Below are positions 34,052 through 42,872 of a stretch of DNA of 64,000 bases, piece by piece; position 1 is the stretch's first letter; the number at the start of each line of letters is the position of its first letter. A model generated the notes under the pieces. It saw only the letters and a list, made by a program, of their open reading frames with translations. It ran no database searches and was not told where the DNA came from. Made by a program: the position numbers and the translations under genes. The DNA lies in contig JACQRB010000023.1 in the NCBI GenBank assembly GCA_016206685.1, positions 45,126 to 109,125 of the forward strand. The letters run 5' to 3'. Source of the stretch: Candidatus Omnitrophota bacterium (GTDB lineage Bacteria > Omnitrophota > Gorgyraeia > Aquiviventales > Aquiviventaceae).

Positions 34052-35308
34052 TCACTCCGATGGCGGCGCGGCAAACCGCTGCAGCTCGATCATGAGCAAC
34101 GCGGCGAAGACGGCGCCCACCGCGGGCAGCGAATACATCTGGAGGCCCAGCGCCACATCCCGGGCCGGCAGGCCGGTGATCGCCGCCCAGAATCTCATCG
34201 GCACCAAGAACCCGCTCATCACGACCGCCGCGACGAAGGCGCCTTTCACCATCCAGCTCAATGCGTACCGGTACCGGAGCACAGAGCCCACGCCCAGCGA
34301 CAGCGCGGGAAGCACAAAGATGAGATAGTAGGTGTTCGCATGCGGCGCGACCAGGATCATCATGGTCATCAGGAGCGCCCCGTCGAGCTCCAGGGTATCC
34401 TGCCGGCGCCGGCGCCAGAGCAGCCATCCCGTTCCCAGCACTACCAGCAGGTGAAGCGACAATCCGATCATCCGCAACAGCGGCGCCTGCCAGACTCGAG
34501 GGTCCGGATCAGCGAGATTGCCGAGGGTGAACATCTTATAGAGCACGTTCACGATGGCCTGATTGGCGGGGGCCGCCGGATAGGAAATACTCTGAATGGC
34601 TTCATCCGAGATCAGCGTGAACGTGATCGAATGTTCCACTCCCAGCAGCCCCACCGCGACGGCCGCAAACACCCCGACGACCGCGATCGCGCTCCAGAAC
34701 GCCTTCCGATACCCCTTCATCCAGAGGTACGGAATAAGAACGACCGGCAAATATTTGATCATGGCGGCCAGCCCGATCAGGCCGCCGGCCAGGCGCTGCC
34801 GGCCGGCGCGCAACCCCCAGATCCCGACCGTCACCAGAAACAGCTCGAGGATCTCGCTCTCCCGCCCGACCACAGCCGTCAGGAGCGGGAAATAGTTCAG
34901 CCAGACCACGGCGATCCAAAACAGCACGATGGCGCGCGGCTCGATGCGCCAGGCCATCCGCAGCCAGAGCCAGCCGGTAACCGCGAGAAGGACGTAGCTG
35001 ATGCCGAGCCAGATGAGCATCGCCTGCTCCAGCGAAGAGGCGAAGACCAAGGGCAGCGTGATCACATGGAGCGCGGGTCCAAAATTCCAGAGGGTTTTTG
35101 GCACGATCCAGGGTTTCGCAAGGACTGGCCAGAGCACCGTCATGCGGTGCAGGAGCGGGCCGGGGAATGCCGAGATGGTGTCGCCGCCAAGAATCTTCAA
35201 CGCCCCGATCACCCCACTCTGCACGAAATGGACGACCGAATAGACGGCAAGAATTGTGACGGCCACCGGAGGTCCGAATTGCCTGAGCCGGGCACTAGAT
35301 AGCTTCAT
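34052..35308 (-). CDS. GT87/DUF2029-like membrane glycosyltransferase
   Basis: A 418-residue protein with about nine membrane helices. LTAVVGRESEILELFLVTVG, LIGLAAMIKYLPVVLIPYL and MMILVAPHANTYYLIFVLPA are typical of DUF2029/GT87 mannosyltransferase-like proteins, which use polyprenyl-phosphate sugars. It is followed by an SDR/C-methyltransferase pair and preceded, 4 bases away, by a second gene of the same family. Exact sugar unknown. Confidence 0.83.
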   Translation of the reverse strand: MKLSSARLRQFGPPVAVTILAVYSVVHFVQSGVIGALKILGGDTISAFPGPLLHRMTVLWPVLAKPWIVPKTLWNFGPALHVITLPLVFASSLEQAMLIWLGISYVLLAVTGWLWLRMAWRIEPRAIVLFWIAVVWLNYFPLLTAVVGRESEILELFLVTVGIWGLRAGRQRLAGGLIGLAAMIKYLPVVLIPYLWMKGYRKAFWSAIAVVGVFAAVAVGLLGVEHSITFTLISDEAIQSISYPAAPANQAIVNVLYKMFTLGNLADPDPRVWQAPLLRMIGLSLHLLVVLGTGWLLWRRRRQDTLELDGALLMTMMILVAPHANTYYLIFVLPALSLGVGSVLRYRYALSWMVKGAFVAAVVMSGFLVPMRFWAAITGLPARDVALGLQMYSLPAVGAVFAALLMIELQRFAAPPSE

Positions 35309-35312
35309 GATA

Positions 35313-36605
35313 TCAGGTGAGGACTCCGACAGATGAGGCCGGCGGCTGCGAGACTGTGGCAAAAGCCGCGGCCTGGCGTTCCTGCCGCCACGTCACCGTC
35401 CACGCGATAATGAACACCACATAGCCCAGCGTCGGGATCCCATAGTAGAGATAGGCCCGGGAGTTGAGCACGCCGGGAATGACCGACGGCAGCTGATTGA
35501 TAATCCCCAAGGGGACACCTTGTCCGACCAACAGATAGGAAACAACTCCCGACCAACATGCCGCCGAGTTGAACCGGGAGCCGCGTTGCCACCACAGGCC
35601 CGCCAAGAGCAGGTAGCCCGGCAGCAAGAAGACCGCGTAGTAATCCCGCGACATAGGACTCAACAGCAGCATCCCGGCGCTCACGATCGACCATTCAGCC
35701 CACAGCCGTTGGGGCGATGCGTCACGGCGGCGCGCCAGTAAGACCGCCAGCCACCCGGCCGCCAGGAAACGCAATACCCACCCCATCCACAGGCCTTCAA
35801 GGCGCACCTGATGCAATGGGACATGGAACTCGTTGGGGCGGATCGGATGCCACCACCGCACCGCGACGCCGAGGAGCGACTGATCTTCATACCAATAGAA
35901 GGCATTGTCCCCCCGGGGCTGGATCACGGTGCTGAAATACGCTCCCACCGCTTCAAAGCCGAAGACAAGACCACTCACCAGGAGGATTGCCGCCACACTG
36001 ACCGCCCAAGCCCGCACGAGGCGCCAGCGGCGCGTCCAGATGAAATACAGCGCGAACAACACCGGCAATGGCTTGAGCATTCCGGCCAGTGCCGCCAGGC
36101 TGCCAGCCAGCCGGTCGCGGCCGCGCTGCACGGCCAGCATCGCGCCAACCAGCAGCGTCACTTCGGCCATTTCAATTTTGGCCATGGAGACCAAGAGCAG
36201 CAGCGGCCGGAAGTTCAGCGCCAATGGCAGCAACAGCCACCACCAGGCGCGGCCCGGAATCCGAGCGGCGGTCGCGGCCATTAACAGCCCCAGGCACACC
36301 ACCAACAGCGCATGGTTGATCGCCAGCATCACCAGTGCCGCGGTCTGATCATCGAACCACAGCGCCAACGGGCTGTTCACCAGAAAAAAGAACGGCGGAT
36401 ACCAGTACCCGACGTTGAACTGCCCCGTGACCAACCATTCCCGCGTCACGTTCATGAGGAGGAGGTAATCGGAGTAGCTCCGGTAGCCGACGGCGGCGTG
36501 GAGAAAATGGGCCACCGTATAGACCCATAGCACGACGACGCCCGATACCAGCAACGGATGTCGTCGCCACCACGCCGTGGCGGTGTCAGCCATTGGCGAC
36601 CTCAT
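35313..36605 (-). CDS. GT87/DUF2029-like membrane glycosyltransferase
   Basis: A 430-residue polytopic protein. The first loop has YSDYLLLMNVTREWLVTG and YWYPPFFFLVNSPLALWF; later LAALAGMLKPLPVLFALYF and LLLSPMSRDYYAVFLLPGYL. This is the DUF2029/GT87 pattern. An ATG at 36593 (GAGG six bases before) is an alternative to 36605, which follows GGAGGAGG at a wider spacing. The two tandem copies look like an old duplication. Confidence 0.83.
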   Translation of the reverse strand: MRSPMADTATAWWRRHPLLVSGVVVLWVYTVAHFLHAAVGYRSYSDYLLLMNVTREWLVTGQFNVGYWYPPFFFLVNSPLALWFDDQTAALVMLAINHALLVVCLGLLMAATAARIPGRAWWWLLLPLALNFRPLLLLVSMAKIEMAEVTLLVGAMLAVQRGRDRLAGSLAALAGMLKPLPVLFALYFIWTRRWRLVRAWAVSVAAILLVSGLVFGFEAVGAYFSTVIQPRGDNAFYWYEDQSLLGVAVRWWHPIRPNEFHVPLHQVRLEGLWMGWVLRFLAAGWLAVLLARRRDASPQRLWAEWSIVSAGMLLLSPMSRDYYAVFLLPGYLLLAGLWWQRGSRFNSAACWSGVVSYLLVGQGVPLGIINQLPSVIPGVLNSRAYLYYGIPTLGYVVFIIAWTVTWRQERQAAAFATVSQPPASSVGVLT

Positions 36606-36648
36606 AGATCTTCACATCCTCCTCCACTGCATCAATCGCCACATCCCC

Positions 36649-37347
36649 CTACCTCTCCTGGGGGATGCTTGCAGGCAACCGGACAGGAGCCTGTGCCACC
36701 ATCACCAGATAATCACAGGCACCGCTTGACATGGGATAGCATCTCACTTGATCAAAGACAGCCTGGACTATGTGGACGTAGTGTTGCTCAGCTCGAATAT
36801 GGTCACCCAGATCGAATTGATGAACCAGACTGCCAATAAGATTGTATCTGCTGCGCGTCGGTACATCTTCCCACATGATCAAACGACCTATGCCAGGTTT
36901 CAGAACCCGCGCGGCTTCAGTCAAAATGGCTATCGCATCCTGATCTTCAAGGTGGTGGATGACCCCGCTAATCACCACCGCATCAAACGATTGTGATGTA
37001 AAATCCAGTGCTCGCCCATCCATGACGAGAAAGCGATGAGTGGGGTGTTTCTTTCTTGCTCGCTTGATATACCCCTGGTTGATATCGATGCCCACATAAG
37101 AAGTCGGCCTGAACATGTTGGCGAACACCCCAGTCCCACAACCAAGATCCAGGACATCCCCAATATGCTGCAGTCCCTCTTGCTTCAGCACAATCCGCTC
37201 GCCATTAAAACCAGCTTCCAGAATCCAACGCAGCATATCAAATAAAACAGGACGAGCCGCAAGCCTGCTGACGAGGGACTGAAGGAGAAGCTTCATAATC
37301 TGTGGAGACTCGGCAGCATCTGTGTGAGATCCCCTCGGTTCAGTCAT
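36649..37347 (-). CDS. SAM-dependent methyltransferase, low-G+C gene
   Basis: A 232-residue class I methyltransferase. SAM motif DVLDLGCGTGVFANMF, then YVGIDINQGYIKRA, VVISGVIHHLEDQDAI and LKPGIGRLIMWEDVPTRSRY. Its G+C stands out: the 60-base lines at 36721, 36781 and 36841 have 29, 28 and 29 G+C (47-48%), against 41 (68%) in the line at 38401 in the next gene. That suggests later acquisition. Start 37347 gives ATGA with the GT-C gene; a shorter start at 37296 is possible. Confidence 0.91.
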   Translation of the reverse strand: MTEPRGSHTDAAESPQIMKLLLQSLVSRLAARPVLFDMLRWILEAGFNGERIVLKQEGLQHIGDVLDLGCGTGVFANMFRPTSYVGIDINQGYIKRARKKHPTHRFLVMDGRALDFTSQSFDAVVISGVIHHLEDQDAIAILTEAARVLKPGIGRLIMWEDVPTRSRYNLIGSLVHQFDLGDHIRAEQHYVHIVQAVFDQVRCYPMSSGACDYLVMVAQAPVRLPASIPQER

Positions 37348-39020
37348 CCTACGAGTTCATAGATCTTTACATACTCCTCGGTGCCGAGTCCCGGGTCCAC
37401 ATCCGGCCGTTGCCCGCGGAACTCCTGCACCAGCCGACCGGTGTCCCTCACCGCGGTGTAGTATTGCGCGTGGACCGGATACCGCGCGGGGTCGGCCAGG
37501 TACTGTTCCACTTCATCGGTGACCACCACATACCGGACGCCCGCCTGACGATGTTTCGCAAAGTCAAGATCATCAGGATCAAAATCCTCCCGCCAGGGGT
37601 ATGGCAGGGGCCACAGATCATAGGCGGCCGGAAGGGACGGGACATACCGCGCCAACCGCTGCAGGCGAATGCCCTGCCCGATCCCTTTGGCGTGAATCTC
37701 TTCGAGCTGCCGATGGATGGACGCCTCGTTGGGCACCAGCGGAACTCCGGCCGCCACGGCCACCGGCGTCCCCGAAGGCACATGGCGCTGGATCCATGCG
37801 CAGGCTCGAACCGACACCGGCGTCTGAGCCACCTGACGGTCAAACCGGACAATCGCCTGAACCGGCAGAGCCACCAACAGGGCCCATCCCGCTGTCATCG
37901 CCGTCACGCGGAGAGGGCCCGCCCGAAGCCGGTCGGCGAGCGCGACGCACCAGCGAGCCGCCACGAGCAGCAACATGGGCACGATGTAGATGAAATACCG
38001 CGGCTTGATGATGTCCCAGGTCCCCACATAGCCGATGAAGGTCAGCACCAGACCTGCCAGCCAGAGGTCTTCGGGCCGGCGTTTCCAGAGGGCGTACGCC
38101 AGCCCGATGAGCGAGACGACCGTCAGCGGCGCTCCAATCGCGCTGGGCAGCACCGATGTGAGGAGGAACCAGTGTCCAGATCCCTGGGCCCGGTACGACG
38201 CGAAATGGTACTCGGAGGTCATGAGTTCCCATCGGAGTTTCTGGACGGAGGCCAGGAACGCCTTCCCATCCAGCAGCGCATAGGGACACCCGAGGAAGAA
38301 CCCGACGATGATGAGCCCCATCCCGGCCACCAGCTTCGGGGCGAACAGCCGCTCCCGCCACGGGGCTCCTGCGCGGGACGTCCGGATCAGGTGCGCCAAC
38401 CCCAGCACCACGCCGAGCCAAGCGGCGTTGTATTTCGTCGCCGTCGCCAGCCCGATGAGCAGTCCGGCGAGCCCATAGTGCCACAGCCGTCCCTCCTGGA
38501 GCACGCGGACGACCGTCCCAAGCGCCAGGAAGGCAAGCACCATCATCGGAATGTCGGTGTTGGCGTAGTGCGCCGCCGTCACATGCAGCACCGACACGCT
38601 GAGAAACGCCGTCGCCAGCAGCGCGATCGCCGTCCGGTGATAGAGCTGATGGGCCAGCCGGAAGAACAGCCAGAGTCCCAGCAGCCCCAACCCCAGCACG
38701 AAGATCCGACCGATGAGAAAGAACAGCGTCGGGTCCGTGAAAAACAGCCGCTCAAAATCCGCCACGGACGCAAACACGCCGGCCGCACGGCCGATCATGA
38801 ACGTCGCCCCATAGAGCCCGAACAGCACATAGGCGAAGAACGGCGGATGCAGAAAGTAGTGCGGGTTGAGGTCGCCGGTGCCGAACTTCACCGCGTAGAA
38901 CACCTGCTCTTCTTCGGTCGCGAACCGGCTGAACGGCAGATCGGCCCGCATGCCGTAGGCCGCGGCCGCGGCGAAGAGGCCCAGCATGCCCGCCAGCGCC
39001 CATCGTTGCGCGTGCATCAT
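37344..39020 (-). CDS. GT-C membrane glycosyltransferase, ArnT/GT39-like (paralogue 3)
   Basis: A 558-residue polytopic protein closely related to the gene at 24766-26472. Shared blocks include ADLPFSRFATEEEQVFYAVK, FGTGDLNPHYFLHPPFFAYV and FTDPTLFFLIGRIFVLG. The C-terminal soluble domain begins with VPLVPNEASIHRQLEEIHAK. It should move a polyprenyl-linked sugar to the chain outside the cytoplasm. Two adjacent ATG codons (39020, 39017); the first gives an ATGA junction with the GT2 gene upstream. Confidence 0.86.
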   Translation of the reverse strand: MMHAQRWALAGMLGLFAAAAAYGMRADLPFSRFATEEEQVFYAVKFGTGDLNPHYFLHPPFFAYVLFGLYGATFMIGRAAGVFASVADFERLFFTDPTLFFLIGRIFVLGLGLLGLWLFFRLAHQLYHRTAIALLATAFLSVSVLHVTAAHYANTDIPMMVLAFLALGTVVRVLQEGRLWHYGLAGLLIGLATATKYNAAWLGVVLGLAHLIRTSRAGAPWRERLFAPKLVAGMGLIIVGFFLGCPYALLDGKAFLASVQKLRWELMTSEYHFASYRAQGSGHWFLLTSVLPSAIGAPLTVVSLIGLAYALWKRRPEDLWLAGLVLTFIGYVGTWDIIKPRYFIYIVPMLLLVAARWCVALADRLRAGPLRVTAMTAGWALLVALPVQAIVRFDRQVAQTPVSVRACAWIQRHVPSGTPVAVAAGVPLVPNEASIHRQLEEIHAKGIGQGIRLQRLARYVPSLPAAYDLWPLPYPWREDFDPDDLDFAKHRQAGVRYVVVTDEVEQYLADPARYPVHAQYYTAVRDTGRLVQEFRGQRPDVDPGLGTEEYVKIYELVG

Positions 39021-39739
39021 CCGCCGTTGCCCATCCGCAGTTCGCGCCAGAGGAATTTCAGAAAGACGATCCCCGTCGGCAGCGACTTCGCCGTGCTCAT
39101 GCCGCCGATCCGGTCGCTTTCCTGCGTGGGCAGTTCGACGACGCGCATCCGCTGTTTCATCGCGCGGATCGACATCTGGTACTCGACCACGAAGCCGTCG
39201 GCGTCGATACCCATCCCTTCAAATGCCGCCTTCGTCACCCCGCGGTAGCCGTTGATCGTGTCGGTGACGTACGGACCGCGGTTCCACAACCGGTTGGCGA
39301 TCCAAGTGAAGGCGCGGTTGGCCCAGGCCCGCAGGGGCAACCGCTTGTCGTCTTCTTCATTGCGGCTGCCGGGCAGGAAGCGCGAGGCGATGGCCATGTC
39401 GTAGCCCTCCTCCAGCTTCGCAAAGAGCCGCACAATGTCGTTCGGGTCTTCGTTCCCATCGGGGCTGAAGAAGACGAGGTGCTCCCCCTGCGCCGTCGCG
39501 ACGCCGATTTGAAACGCCTGGCCGCGCCCGCGCCGGCTCTGCCCGACGACGCTGATCCCTCGGCGGGCCAGAAACTCCACCGTGCCGTCGGTGGACCCGC
39601 CGTCCACCGCGAAACATTCATCCACTTCAGCAAGCGGCAACCGGTCGAGCAGCACCTTTAGCCCGCTGATCTCGTTCAGGGTGAGCAAAATGAGAGAGCG
39701 TTTAGCGACGCGCCGTGGAGCTGAGACAGTGGGATTCAT
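39017..39739 (-). CDS. Glycosyltransferase family 2
   Basis: A 240-residue GT-A enzyme. SLILLTLNEISGLKVLLDRL, CFAVDGGSTDGTVEFLA, GRGQAFQIGVATAQGEHLVF and SPDGNEDPNDIVRL hold the nucleotide and metal-binding acids; RGPYVTDTINGYRGVTKAAF matches DPM-like enzymes. It overlaps the upstream SDR by 38 bases. The downstream GT-C paralogue may use its lipid-linked product. Confidence 0.91.
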   Translation of the reverse strand: MNPTVSAPRRVAKRSLILLTLNEISGLKVLLDRLPLAEVDECFAVDGGSTDGTVEFLARRGISVVGQSRRGRGQAFQIGVATAQGEHLVFFSPDGNEDPNDIVRLFAKLEEGYDMAIASRFLPGSRNEEDDKRLPLRAWANRAFTWIANRLWNRGPYVTDTINGYRGVTKAAFEGMGIDADGFVVEYQMSIRAMKQRMRVVELPTQESDRIGGMSTAKSLPTGIVFLKFLWRELRMGNGG

Positions 39740-40691
39740 ACCATGCTAATGTGTGGGTCAGTCCTTCTTCCAATGAGATCGCGGCGGTGTAGCCGATGAG
39801 CCGCTTGGCTTTCGTCGTATTGCACTGGCGCCGAGGCTGGCCCGATGGCCTTGACGGATCGAACTGAATGGTCACGCGCTTGCCGGAGAGCCGGACGATC
39901 ATCTCCGCCAGGTCGCGGATGCTCACCTCTTCATCCGTCCCCAGGTTCACGGGGTCTGGCTGTGGGTATTGCTCGACCAGCTCCATGAGCCCCCGCGCCA
40001 GATCCGTGACGTAGACGAAGCTGCGGCTCGCCGTGCCGTCGCCCCACACGGTCAGGGGGTTCTCCCCGTCCATGAGCCGGTGGATCAGTGAGGCGATCAC
40101 GTGGGCGTCCGGCGACTCGAAGTGATCGCGCGGGCCGTAGGCGTTGTAGGGTCGGGCAATCGCGATGCGCATCCCGAATTCCTCGGCATACGTCTGCGCC
40201 AAGAGCTCCACCACGCGCTTGGCCCAGCCGTACCCGAAGTTCGTCGGCTCCGGATCGTCGCGAAAGCCTTCGGTCTCCGGCGTGGGAATGGTGCAGGCAC
40301 GCGGATAGACGCAGGCGCTGCTGACCATCAGCACGCGCTCGGCCTTGGCTTCGCGGGATGCCTCCAGCACGTTGAGCGCCAGTTGCACGTTGTCCCGCAG
40401 CATCATCGCCGGATGCGCCTGGTTGAACCGCACGCCCGACACCTTCGCGGCCAGGTGCAGCACAATCTCCTGATTCTGCAGCGCCCGGCGGCACGGCTCC
40501 GCCTGCATGAGATCCACATCCTCAAACTGGATCCGGCTCCAGACCGCCTCCAGATTTCGCCGCGGCATGGCTCCCGGATGATTCAGCACCGTCACGCGCG
40601 CCCCGTGCGCGACCAGCCGCTCCACCAGGTGCGAGCCGACAAATCCCCCGCCCCCGGTCACGAGAACCCGTTTACCAGACCAGAACGTCAT
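39702..40691 (-). CDS. GDP-L-fucose/GDP-L-colitose synthase-like SDR (Fcl/ColC family)
   Basis: A 329-residue SDR. It has VLVTGGGGFVGSHLVERL, then VSSACVYPRA with C127 at the position of the Fcl catalytic cysteine. Y154/K158 lie in FGYGWAKRVVE, followed by RPYNAYGPRDHFESPDAHV and GDGTASRSFVYVTDLA. Fcl and ColC both epimerise and reduce GDP-4-keto-deoxy sugars. The two genes upstream are gmd and a ColD-like 3-dehydratase, so a ColC role (GDP-colitose or a related 3,6-dideoxyhexose) is likely but unproved. Gap to gmd: seven bases. Confidence 0.85.
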   Translation of the reverse strand: MTFWSGKRVLVTGGGGFVGSHLVERLVAHGARVTVLNHPGAMPRRNLEAVWSRIQFEDVDLMQAEPCRRALQNQEIVLHLAAKVSGVRFNQAHPAMMLRDNVQLALNVLEASREAKAERVLMVSSACVYPRACTIPTPETEGFRDDPEPTNFGYGWAKRVVELLAQTYAEEFGMRIAIARPYNAYGPRDHFESPDAHVIASLIHRLMDGENPLTVWGDGTASRSFVYVTDLARGLMELVEQYPQPDPVNLGTDEEVSIRDLAEMIVRLSGKRVTIQFDPSRPSGQPRRQCNTTKAKRLIGYTAAISLEEGLTHTLAWYESHCLSSTARR

Positions 40692-40698
40692 GCGCGGT

Positions 40699-41718
40699 TC
40701 ACCCCTTGATTCCCGCGACGTCCGCGGGCGAGACGATGCCTTTCACTGCAGCCATGTCGGCATCGACCATCAAACGCACCAGCTCCGTAAACGTCGTCTT
40801 GGGCGCCCATCCGAGCTTTCGCTTGGCCTTGGAGGAATCCCCCAGCAAGAGGTCGACCTCATTGGGTCGGAAGTAGCGGGAGTCCACCTCGACGTAGGCT
40901 TTCCAGTCGAGCCCCTGATACGAGAAGGCCTCCTCCAAGAATTCTCTCACGCTGTGGGACTCGCCCGTGGCCACCACGTAGTCATCCGGCTCATCCTGTT
41001 GCAGCATGCGCCACATCGCCTCGACGTACTCCTTTGCGTAGCCCCAGTCGCGTTTGGTATCGAGATTGCCCAGGTAGATCTTCGACTGCCGTCCAGCCAG
41101 AATGTTGGCCAACCCCCACGTGATTTTCCGCGTGACGAACGTCAGGCCCCGTCGGGGTGACTCATGGTTGAACAGGATGCCGTTGCACGCGAAGATCCGA
41201 TAGCTCTCTCGATAGTTCACCGTCGTCCAATAGCTGAACACTTTCGCCGTCCCATAGGGACTGCAGGGACAAAACGGCGTGGTCTCCCGCTGAGGCGCCT
41301 CCAGGGCCCGTCCGAACATCTCGCTGCTCGACGCTTGGTAGAATTTCGTCTTGAGGCCGCTCTCTCGAATGGCGTCGAGCAGGCGTAGCGTCCCCAGGGC
41401 GACCACATTGGCTGTGTATTCCGGCATGTCGAAGCTCACCCGCACGTGGCTCTGGGCGCCGAGGTTGTACACCTCGTCCGGGTGGATCGTCTTCATCAAC
41501 TGGTTGACGCCGCTGGAATCGCTCAAGTCCCCGTAGTGCAAGATGAGCCGGCGGTTGGATTCGTGCGGATCCTGAAAGATGTGGCTGATGCGCTGCGTGT
41601 TGATGGAGCTGGAGCGCCGGATAATGCCGTGCACCTCATAGCCTTTCTCCAGCAACAGCTCCGCGAGGTAACTCCCGTCTTGTCCGGTAATGCCAGTGAT
41701 CAGGGCGCGTTTGGGCAT
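40699..41718 (-). CDS. gmd: GDP-mannose 4,6-dehydratase
   Basis: A 339-residue enzyme converting GDP-D-mannose to GDP-4-keto-6-deoxy-D-mannose. ALITGITGQDGSYLAELLLE, EVYNLGAQSHVRVSF, SSSEMFG (E133), SPYGTAKVFSYW (Y155/K159) and FNHESPRRGLTFVTRKITWG are diagnostic. Genes on both sides (ColD-like and Fcl/ColC-like) use its product. A second, diverged gmd lies at 26882-27910. Confidence 0.97.
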   Translation of the reverse strand: MPKRALITGITGQDGSYLAELLLEKGYEVHGIIRRSSSINTQRISHIFQDPHESNRRLILHYGDLSDSSGVNQLMKTIHPDEVYNLGAQSHVRVSFDMPEYTANVVALGTLRLLDAIRESGLKTKFYQASSSEMFGRALEAPQRETTPFCPCSPYGTAKVFSYWTTVNYRESYRIFACNGILFNHESPRRGLTFVTRKITWGLANILAGRQSKIYLGNLDTKRDWGYAKEYVEAMWRMLQQDEPDDYVVATGESHSVREFLEEAFSYQGLDWKAYVEVDSRYFRPNEVDLLLGDSSKAKRKLGWAPKTTFTELVRLMVDADMAAVKGIVSPADVAGIKG

Positions 41719-41725
41719 GGGCTCC

Positions 41726-42862
41726 TCAATAGGTCACACGGTGAAAGACGTCCACGAGATAGGCCACGTCGTCCGGCGTCAGCCGCTGGTGACAGCCGAT
41801 GTAGAACCCGCAGGCGTTGATCCGTCTGGCATTGGGAAACCGGTCCTCCACGTCGCCGAGGATCCGGCGGACAATGGGCTGATTCGTCAGCGGCATCATG
41901 TCACGCGTTTCCACGCCCCAGTCGTTGAGGTGGCGCACCAGCCGGATCTTCAGCTCGGGGGTCGCGCAGACGATTGGAAACATCATGAAGGTGTTGTTCG
42001 CGGGATCCGGTAATTGCAGCGCCGGCAGATCGCGCAAGCCTTCGATGAGGACGCGGGCGTTGGCGACCCGGCACTGCAGGATCTGCTCGATGCGCTCCAT
42101 CTGCCCGAGGCCAAGCGCGGCATTGAGGTCGCCCAGCTTGAACGAAAATCCCACGTCGTTGAACGTAAAGCGGATCGAGTCGTCCAAGGCGTCCACGCGC
42201 AGGCCGGCGTAGAGGTCCGAGCCGCACGCCCGACCGTGGTTGCACAACCGCTTGACGTCCTCATTCAATTCCGGGCGGTTGGTCAGCACCATCCCGCCGA
42301 CGGCCGTCGTGATCGTGTGGGCCACATAGAAGCTGAGACACACCAGATCCCCATAGCCGATCCCTGGCGCGCCGAGGCTCTCGCAGGCGTCTTCCACGAC
42401 CGGCACGGATTGCGGCGGTATCTGCACCGACTTGCCGAACATGTGCACGGGTATCGCCACGTCGTAGCGCGCGGACGGCTCCAACAGGCCCAGATTAATG
42501 TTGTACGTCTTCGGATCAACATCGCACAGCACCACCTCCAGCCCTGCGTTCCAGATCGCATGGAGGGTCGAGATATAGGTGATCGCCGGCGCCAGCACCA
42601 GGCGAACCTTGGGGTGGCGCAGCTTCAGCGCTTCCAGGGACAGGTGCAGCGCCGATTGCCCGCTGTTGCAGAACGTCCCGAAGCGCATCTGGTGGAAGAC
42701 GGCCACCCTCTCCTCGAACTGCTGGGTCTTTTCCCCTGGGGAAATCTTGCCGGAGCGCAAGCAGTCGGTCACCAACTCGATCTCGCGCGGCGTGATGTCC
42801 GCCACCCCCAACGAGATGAACCGCCGGGCGGATGAGAGTGTGGCGTGTGAGGTCTGTGCCAT
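41726..42862 (-). CDS. ColD-like PMP-dependent GDP-4-keto-6-deoxymannose 3-dehydratase (His for PLP Lys)
   Basis: A 378-residue member of the DegT/DnrJ/EryC1/StrS fold. Where the other three family members in this window have the PLP lysine, this one has H182 (SFYVAHTITTAVGGM). The aspartate D158 (VVEDACESLG) is kept. In this family the Lys-to-His change marks the 3-dehydratases ColD and RfbH. ColD uses PMP to remove the C3 hydroxyl of GDP-4-keto-6-deoxymannose. The gene lies next to gmd and an Fcl/ColC-like SDR, so ColD is the better fit. The local sequence TTAVGG differs from the usual MGEGG, so specificity is open. Confidence 0.87.
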   Translation of the reverse strand: MAQTSHATLSSARRFISLGVADITPREIELVTDCLRSGKISPGEKTQQFEERVAVFHQMRFGTFCNSGQSALHLSLEALKLRHPKVRLVLAPAITYISTLHAIWNAGLEVVLCDVDPKTYNINLGLLEPSARYDVAIPVHMFGKSVQIPPQSVPVVEDACESLGAPGIGYGDLVCLSFYVAHTITTAVGGMVLTNRPELNEDVKRLCNHGRACGSDLYAGLRVDALDDSIRFTFNDVGFSFKLGDLNAALGLGQMERIEQILQCRVANARVLIEGLRDLPALQLPDPANNTFMMFPIVCATPELKIRLVRHLNDWGVETRDMMPLTNQPIVRRILGDVEDRFPNARRINACGFYIGCHQRLTPDDVAYLVDVFHRVTY

Positions 42863-42872
42863 GTCGTCTGTC

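Noticed and set aside
33042..34427. Long N-terminal extension of the SDR (extra 128 codons)
   Set aside because: The extension is the antiparallel-frame shadow of the upstream membrane protein. The Rossmann fold starts right after ATG 34043.
37302..39248. 648-codon open frame on the plus strand
   Set aside because: Antisense to the GT-C paralogue 3 and its neighbours; low-complexity Arg/His/Gln/Pro-rich sequence with no membrane segments or domain.
41726..42862. Inactive aminotransferase pseudogene because the PLP lysine is missing
   Set aside because: The Lys-to-His change is the functional mark of ColD/RfbH dehydratases, the rest of the fold is intact, and gmd is adjacent.
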